Made by a program: the position numbers and the translations under genes. The notes under the pieces were generated by a model. It was given only the letters and a program-made list of their open reading frames with translations, was not told the origin of the DNA and ran no database searches. DNA of 11,164 bases from Deltaproteobacteria bacterium (GTDB lineage: Bacteria; Desulfobacterota; DSM-4660; Desulfatiglandales; B25-G16): positions 1 through 11,164 of the forward strand of contig JAFDHR010000133.1 of assembly GCA_019308645.1 (NCBI GenBank). The letters run 5' to 3'. Positions 6,693 to 11,164 of this stretch are shown one piece after another (within the stretch, counting starts at the first letter, position 1; the number at the start of each line of letters is the position of its first letter).

Positions 6693-9653
6693 ATGAAAAT
6701 CAAATTTTTTCTTATTGTGTTCTTTTTATCGTGTAGTATTATCTTGGCCCAGGGTCCCGGACCGTTACCAACAGACGGTCTCGTAGGACATTGGACTTTT
6801 GATGATGCCACGAATCTGGAACTTGCTGATGTCGGCAATGATCTTGTAGCGGATCATCTTGAATCGGCACCGGCATCTTTTGTTCCAATGCCAGGACCAG
6901 AAGCCGGTAATGGGGCTGTAGAAATTGGCCTCGGTAGTTTTTATCGCTGCTTCCATGACATTGAAGTGAACGGTTTTGATCCTGCGCAACCGGATTTAGC
7001 ACCAACACGTGTTAATCAGTACTCGCTCGTCATTGATTTTCACATTCCGCAAACTGGCGTATGGTATTCTTTCTATGCAGGCGACAACAGTGATGACCCC
7101 GTTTACAATGACTGGGAAGTTTTTATCAGGCCCTCGGGAGCACTGGGTGTTGGTAGTACAGGCTATTCATTCTATCATGTAGGAACAGAAGGTTGGTATC
7201 GCCTCGTAATTGTTGCTGATCTTGGAGTTCAATTTAAATATTACCTGGACGGCCAGCTGACACAGGATGGTTCCCCGCGTTCATTGGATGACAGATTTTC
7301 CCTTGACAGCCCGGATGCCTCTAACCAGGTTATGTTCTTTGGTGACAACAGTGGTGAGGATGCGCCCATTTACATTGCAGAATTGGCACTGTATGATCGC
7401 CCCCTGACAGTCGAAGAAGTTGAAGCACTGGGCGGTTATGGTCATTTCATCGATTATGGGCCAGCTGTTGGCGCATGGACATTTGATGACATTGAAAACG
7501 TTCTCGGAGCTTCTGCTGGAAAAGACCTAAATCTGGTGGGTGAACACGCTATTATAGATGGCCCAAGCTCAGAAGATGGCGCTGTCTCTGTCGGCGTAGG
7601 TAGCTATTATGAAGCAACACATGATATTCTCGCTAATGGCTTTACTGATAACGCCACGCCAACAAAGACAAACCGGTATACTATTGCAATGGATGTAAGA
7701 ATTGCAGCATCCGGACAATACCATGCTCTTTTTCAAACTAATCCGCAAAATATAGACGACGCGGACTTGTTTATCGATCCGGATGGTAAAATTGGCTCCG
7801 GCACTATTGGATGGACCGACTCATCCATTGTTAAACCAGGTGAATGGTATCGTCTGGCAATGACCGTCAGTCTGGGAGATACCCTGCCCAATGTTGTTGT
7901 TTACGCTGATGCTGAAGAAATTTTATCCGTTCAAAACCAAGCATTGGATGGCGAACTGGCTCTCTCTCCGAAATCGGAAGAAAACAAGGTCTTGTTCTTC
8001 GCTGATGACAATGGTGAGGACAACGCCATTGATGTTGCGCAGATTAGTCTGTATAACAGATATATGAGCCCGGATGAAGTCAGAAATTTAGGCTTCTATG
8101 AACACAAATTCAGTACAGAGGTAACACCTGCACTTAAAACCATTGTGTTCAAAAAAGCCGATAACACCCAATATGCACGTGTTCCGTATTCCGATGATTT
8201 TGACATCCCTGAAGGTCGAGACTTAACAGTTGAATGTTGGATCCAGATTGGCCCTGGTATCAGCAGCGATCCGGCTTTTATTTCCAACAAGGATTGGGAT
8301 AGCGGTGGCAATAACGGCTGGGATATGGCGGCAAAAGATGCAAGTTGGGATGTAAATATCGCTGATACAACCAGGTGGAGAATCGATTTCGATCCACCTA
8401 ACATCAACGATGGCTACTGGCATCATGTCGGATTTGTTTTCGACAGAACCGCTGAGCCGGATTCCGAGTATATTATCGTGTTTACTGACGATATTTATAC
8501 TGTCCCCACTTACGTACCTGCGGACTTTGGTCCATGTATCAACAAAGATCACTATCCACTTTGCTTTGGCCAGGACGGAACAGAAAACTATCCGGCCCAA
8601 TTCCCCGGCAGCCTGGATGAAATACGAATCTGGCATGCCGCATTAACTCCGGATGTTCTTAAAGAATGGCGATTCAAAAAAGTGACACCTGATCATCCGA
8701 ATTATGCCGACCTAGTTGGATACTGGAAATTTGATGAAGGTGAAGGTACTGTGGTTCAAGACCAAAGCGGACGTGGACACGATGCAGAAGTCATTAATGC
8801 CGCTACATGGAAGGTTTCTTATGCGCCGCTTGGCAATGATGTCATACAGAGCCAGCATGACGTTTCCGGAATTTGGGGGGCACACAAGGAGGGTCATTCA
8901 GGTGGATTGGACTTTAGAGCTGGCTTTGCCGTAGATTTATTAGCGACCATGGCAAAAAATGACAATCCATTAGCCAAGAGTCAAGGCCTATCTGCAATTC
9001 TTTCTTTTGAGGAAGAAAAATATGCTGTTGTAGGCCACAACGGCCTGAAAGGAACGACGGCTGCAGATATTCCCTCGCCTGTGCAAGCCCGTTATGAGCG
9101 CATCTGGTATTTTGATGCAGTAGAAACTTTTGATCAAACTGTGCAAATGGATTTTGTCTTAACCAGTGATGCAGGGGTTGCTGAAAATTACGTCCTTTTA
9201 ACTCGCGACGGAACCTCTGGTGACTTTACTGTAGCTACCGACTATACACCTGTCGTTATAGGTAACAAGATAATGTTTGCCTTTGTTACCCTGGCTGATG
9301 AAACTTATTTCACGCTTGGTACAATCGATCAAAATGCATCTCCCTTGGGAAACTTGACAAATGTAGGAAGTATCAACGGTAAGGCGCTTACTTTCGAGCT
9401 AAAAAATGCCTATCCGAATCCTTTCAATCCGATGACTACGATTGAATATTCACTTGCAAGGAGATCGGATGTCCAATTAACTGTATTTAATTCACTCGGC
9501 CAGCAAGTTGCAAAACTTGTCGACATGAAAGGACAGGCTGCTGGTCATTACAAAGTAACCTGGTCCGCTCAGAACATGCCTTCTGGTGTTTACTTTTACC
9601 GTATCGAGGCAGGCGACTTTATCTCACTAAGAAAAATGATTCTCATCAAGTAA
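6693..9653 (+). CDS. Secreted triple-LamG protein with T9SS type A sorting domain
   Basis: A 986-residue secreted or surface-anchored binding protein, probably for glycans or other extracellular polymers; the ligand is unknown. Residues 1-19 are a signal peptide (cut near ILA|QGP). Residues 30-250 and 258-471 are two concanavalin A/LamG-type beta-sandwiches that are tandem duplicates: each starts VG.WTFDD, has a central WYRL strand, and ends with [VL][ML]FF.D..GED followed by LY.R and E-V. Residues 480-708 are a third, divergent LamG ('RDLTVECWIQIG', 'YWHHVGFVFDRT', 'GSLDEIRIWHAALTPD') with a trailing 'LVGYWKFDEGEG..DQSGRGHDA'. Residues 714-878 are a beta-rich linker module without a name I can assign ('ARYERIWYFDA', 'YVLLTRDGTSGDFT', 'ETYFTLGT'). 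Residues 888-986 are a T9SS type A C-terminal signal. No catalytic residues of a glycoside hydrolase were recognised, so this is likely a binding or structural protein. The gene is richer in G+C by eye (about 48-50% in sampled lines) than the first two genes, and is followed by a strong terminator. Confidence 0.88.
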   Translation: MKIKFFLIVFFLSCSIILAQGPGPLPTDGLVGHWTFDDATNLELADVGNDLVADHLESAPASFVPMPGPEAGNGAVEIGLGSFYRCFHDIEVNGFDPAQPDLAPTRVNQYSLVIDFHIPQTGVWYSFYAGDNSDDPVYNDWEVFIRPSGALGVGSTGYSFYHVGTEGWYRLVIVADLGVQFKYYLDGQLTQDGSPRSLDDRFSLDSPDASNQVMFFGDNSGEDAPIYIAELALYDRPLTVEEVEALGGYGHFIDYGPAVGAWTFDDIENVLGASAGKDLNLVGEHAIIDGPSSEDGAVSVGVGSYYEATHDILANGFTDNATPTKTNRYTIAMDVRIAASGQYHALFQTNPQNIDDADLFIDPDGKIGSGTIGWTDSSIVKPGEWYRLAMTVSLGDTLPNVVVYADAEEILSVQNQALDGELALSPKSEENKVLFFADDNGEDNAIDVAQISLYNRYMSPDEVRNLGFYEHKFSTEVTPALKTIVFKKADNTQYARVPYSDDFDIPEGRDLTVECWIQIGPGISSDPAFISNKDWDSGGNNGWDMAAKDASWDVNIADTTRWRIDFDPPNINDGYWHHVGFVFDRTAEPDSEYIIVFTDDIYTVPTYVPADFGPCINKDHYPLCFGQDGTENYPAQFPGSLDEIRIWHAALTPDVLKEWRFKKVTPDHPNYADLVGYWKFDEGEGTVVQDQSGRGHDAEVINAATWKVSYAPLGNDVIQSQHDVSGIWGAHKEGHSGGLDFRAGFAVDLLATMAKNDNPLAKSQGLSAILSFEEEKYAVVGHNGLKGTTAADIPSPVQARYERIWYFDAVETFDQTVQMDFVLTSDAGVAENYVLLTRDGTSGDFTVATDYTPVVIGNKIMFAFVTLADETYFTLGTIDQNASPLGNLTNVGSINGKALTFELKNAYPNPFNPMTTIEYSLARRSDVQLTVFNSLGQQVAKLVDMKGQAAGHYKVTWSAQNMPSGVYFYRIEAGDFISLRKMILIK
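6780..8105 (+). repeat. Tandem duplication of two LamG-like domains
   Basis: Copy 1 covers about 6780-7445 (residues 30-251) and copy 2 about 7464-8105 (residues 258-471), a period near 228 residues. Matched landmarks in order: VGHWTFDD/VGAWTFDD, GAVEIGLGSFY/GAVSVGVGSYY, HDIEVNGF/HDILANGF, EGWYRLVI/GEWYRLAM, VMFFGDNSGED/VLFFADDNGED, and LALYDRPLTVEEV/ISLYNRYMSPDEV. The protein copies are clearly homologous, but the DNA has diverged, so this is an old duplication. Confidence 0.85.
9408..9650 (+). other. T9SS type A sorting domain of the LamG protein
   Basis: Encodes residues 906-986. The pattern matches the family motif by motif: AYPNPFNPMTTIEYSL, then 'VQLTVFNSLGQQVAKLVD', 'AAGHYKVTWSAQNMPSGVY', and the end FYRIEAGDFISLRKMILIK. 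In species with T9SS this domain targets the protein through the outer membrane and is often cleaved. In some candidate phyla the same domain occurs with incomplete T9SS gene sets, so export route should not be taken as proven. Confidence 0.88.
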
Positions 9654-9666
9654 ACCCAAAGTGGTT

Positions 9667-9700
9667 AAAAAGCCGTCAATTTTCAATTGACGGCTTTTTT
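9667..9700 (+). terminator. Rho-independent terminator after the LamG gene
   Basis: A perfect inverted repeat of 15 bp (left arm 9667-9681, AAAAAGCCGTCAATT; right arm 9685-9699) with a 3-nt loop TTC and a run of six T at 9695-9700. It starts 13 nt after the stop codon of the LamG gene. The A-run on the left pairs with the T-run, so it may act in both directions. It ends the transcription unit that includes at least the LamG gene. Confidence 0.92.
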
Positions 9701-9716
9701 CTGATGTTTCTATAAA
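9687..9716 (+). promoter_or_regulatory. Possible sigma-70-like promoter overlapping the terminator
   Basis: TTGACG at 9687-9692 and TATAAA at 9711-9716 are separated by 18 nt and each match the sigma-70 consensus at five of six positions. The -35 lies inside the right arm of the terminator stem. The expected start (about 9723) would leave a leader of only about 9 nt before the phosphoesterase ATG. The primary sigma factor of FCB bacteria often prefers a different -7/-33 pattern, which is not seen here, so the call is tentative. Confidence 0.35.
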
Positions 9717-9731
9717 GTAATAGGAATTGTC

Positions 9732-11164
9732 ATGGAGAAATTTTTTACCATTCTCTTTTTTTTTATTGCATTCGAGAGTAATTTCGCTGCCCAAGTATTT
9801 CCGTATCTTCAATCTCCATCACCCTCTTCCATTTATATTTGTTGGCAAACAACAGAAGATTTGGAATCCACACTCTTTTATGGTAATACACCTTCCATGG
9901 GAAACACAATAGTTGGAGAAACAGAAGTCCTTGCCAATCGGACGATTTGGCATGTTGTTAAATTAGATAATTTAACTGCAAATACTGTTTATTATTATCA
10001 AATTAAAACAGCAGAAGCCGAGTCGGATGTCTATCATTTTAAGACACCTCCACCTTTCGGCAGCCATGAAGGACATGTACGTTTTGGTGTTCTTGGCGAT
10101 TCTCGAACTGTGCCGACTATGTATCGCCAAGTTATTAAAGCTATGAAAGAAAAAATGATCGAGTTATATGGAGAAGATATTGAAAACAACATTAATGTCA
10201 TCCTCAATGTTGGAGACATTATTACAACGGGCGGAACTCTGGACCAATACCAGAGAGAATATTTTGATCCCATCACACCTTTATCCGGTACTGTTCCTTT
10301 TATGGTCAGTATCGGAAATCATGAAAATGAAGACCCGTTTTATTATCAATATATGAAATACGAAGATTTTGGCGGTGCGGAAGGCGAAAAATATTATAGC
10401 TTCCAGATTGGCAGAGTTTTATTTATAGGCATTAATAGCAACTGGCAATTGCGGAATGATACGCAGATTAGCTGGTTAAACAATGTTTTGCAAGCGGCAC
10501 AGGCCAACAACAGTATTGATTGGATATTTGCTTATTGTCATCACCCCGGTCACAGCGAGGTCTGGCCTGATGGTAATACCGGCTACATTCAAGACAGAGT
10601 TATACCGACTCTAAGCAAATATAGTAAAGCTGCATTTCTGATGTATGGTCATTCACATAATTATGAACGCGGCGCTATCAGAGATCTTCCTCTTCGTCTC
10701 ATGCTGAACGGAGGAGGTGGCGCAGGATTGGACCGTTGGCGCAGGTATGGTAATCAACGTGACTATCCTGAGATACAAAAATCTTTTGATCATTATTGTT
10801 ATTCTATATTTGATATTGATCTTGCAAATAAAAATTATGTGGTACAAACATTTAGCCTTGGTACTCCCGATAAGCGGTTGAACAACGTAAAAATTGATTC
10901 ATTTTACCGAAAACTTGAAAATTTTACTCCACCTGAAAAACCAGAAGCAATTGCCGTCAATGATTCCGTTAAATTGCCTTTTACCTTAAAAGCAAGCAAT
11001 TACTCAGGATCGGAACCTATTCTGAGTTCTCACTTTCAACTTACGACTTCCAGCGCAGACTATAATGAACCTTTAGTGGATAGTAAAAGAGATTTCGAAA
11101 ATATTTACCTGGATACTGGGCCACCCGATTATCAGCCCATTGATAAAAATGCTGGTATTAATCT
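9732..11164 (+). CDS. Secreted purple-acid-phosphatase-like metallophosphoesterase (3' truncated)
   Basis: A calcineurin-like phosphoesterase, predicted to hydrolyse phosphate esters outside the cytoplasm; 477 residues are visible and the frame is open at the window end. Residues 1-20 are a signal peptide (MEKFFTILFFFIAF..., cut near FAA|QVF). Residues 21-106 are a purple acid phosphatase N-terminal Fn3-like domain ('IYICWQTTED', 'WHVVKLDNLTANTVYYYQI', 'YHFKTPP'). The catalytic domain covers about 116-375 and has the whole metal-ligand set: GDSR (D123), NVGD (D162), GNHE (N196, H197), YCHHPG (H270) and GHSHNYER (H307, H309). The Tyr that binds Fe(III) in true purple enzymes (GDxxY) is Thr165 here, so the metal pair may differ. 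Residues about 401-477 start a second Fn3-like domain ('SHFQLTTSSADYNEPLVDS'). A terminator separates it from the LamG gene; an AGGA about 6 nt before the ATG is the ribosome site. A C-terminal sorting domain may lie beyond the window. Confidence 0.9.
   Translation, partial: MEKFFTILFFFIAFESNFAAQVFPYLQSPSPSSIYICWQTTEDLESTLFYGNTPSMGNTIVGETEVLANRTIWHVVKLDNLTANTVYYYQIKTAEAESDVYHFKTPPPFGSHEGHVRFGVLGDSRTVPTMYRQVIKAMKEKMIELYGEDIENNINVILNVGDIITTGGTLDQYQREYFDPITPLSGTVPFMVSIGNHENEDPFYYQYMKYEDFGGAEGEKYYSFQIGRVLFIGINSNWQLRNDTQISWLNNVLQAAQANNSIDWIFAYCHHPGHSEVWPDGNTGYIQDRVIPTLSKYSKAAFLMYGHSHNYERGAIRDLPLRLMLNGGGGAGLDRWRRYGNQRDYPEIQKSFDHYCYSIFDIDLANKNYVVQTFSLGTPDKRLNNVKIDSFYRKLENFTPPEKPEAIAVNDSVKLPFTLKASNYSGSEPILSSHFQLTTSSADYNEPLVDSKRDFENIYLDTGPPDYQPIDKNAGIN

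Noticed and set aside
9727..9912. Plus-strand open frame of 61 codons at the start of the phosphoesterase
   Set aside because: It is in a different frame from the phosphoesterase, whose frame is open from 9732 to the window end and carries the full motif set; the short frame is a shadow.

Overview
The window looks like chromosomal DNA from a Gram-negative bacterium of the Fibrobacteres-Chlorobi-Bacteroidetes (FCB) superphylum or an allied candidate phylum such as KSB1, Calditrichota, Marinimicrobia or Ignavibacteria. The reasons are a TonB-dependent outer-membrane receptor, a PorV/PorQ-family protein, and two exported proteins ending in type IX secretion (T9SS)-like or FlgD-like C-terminal domains, one with the classic 'AYPNPFNP ... 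SGVYFYR ... KMILIK' form. The DNA is AT-rich in most genes. Phylum level is an inference; no rRNA or housekeeping gene is present to fix it.

All five genes lie on the + strand, and every one is exported or in the outer membrane. (1) 3-1988: the barrel half of a TonB-dependent receptor, cut by the left edge. (2) 2066-5431: a 1121-residue exported protein with Asp-rich, calcium-loop-like stretches, an Fn3-like segment and a T9SS/FlgD-like C-terminus. (3) 5551-6582: a PorV/PorQ-type outer-membrane barrel. (4) 6693-9653: a 986-residue protein with three LamG-like domains, the first two a clear tandem duplication, and a T9SS type A sorting domain. A strong intrinsic terminator follows at 9667-9700. 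(5) 9732 to the right edge: a secreted purple-acid-phosphatase-like metallophosphoesterase with N-terminal and C-terminal Fn3-like domains, cut by the window end.

Genes 1-4 have gaps of 77-119 nt and no convincing terminator between them, so they may be cotranscribed. A working model is that the receptor, the big Asp-rich protein and the PorV-like protein form a surface assembly or uptake cassette. The LamG protein and the phosphoesterase would be secreted or surface-attached proteins, perhaps binding or processing polysaccharide or phosphorylated organics. This model is inference from domain content and order. No RNA genes, CRISPR arrays, insertion sequences or phage genes were seen, and no stretch over 300 nt lacks a gene.
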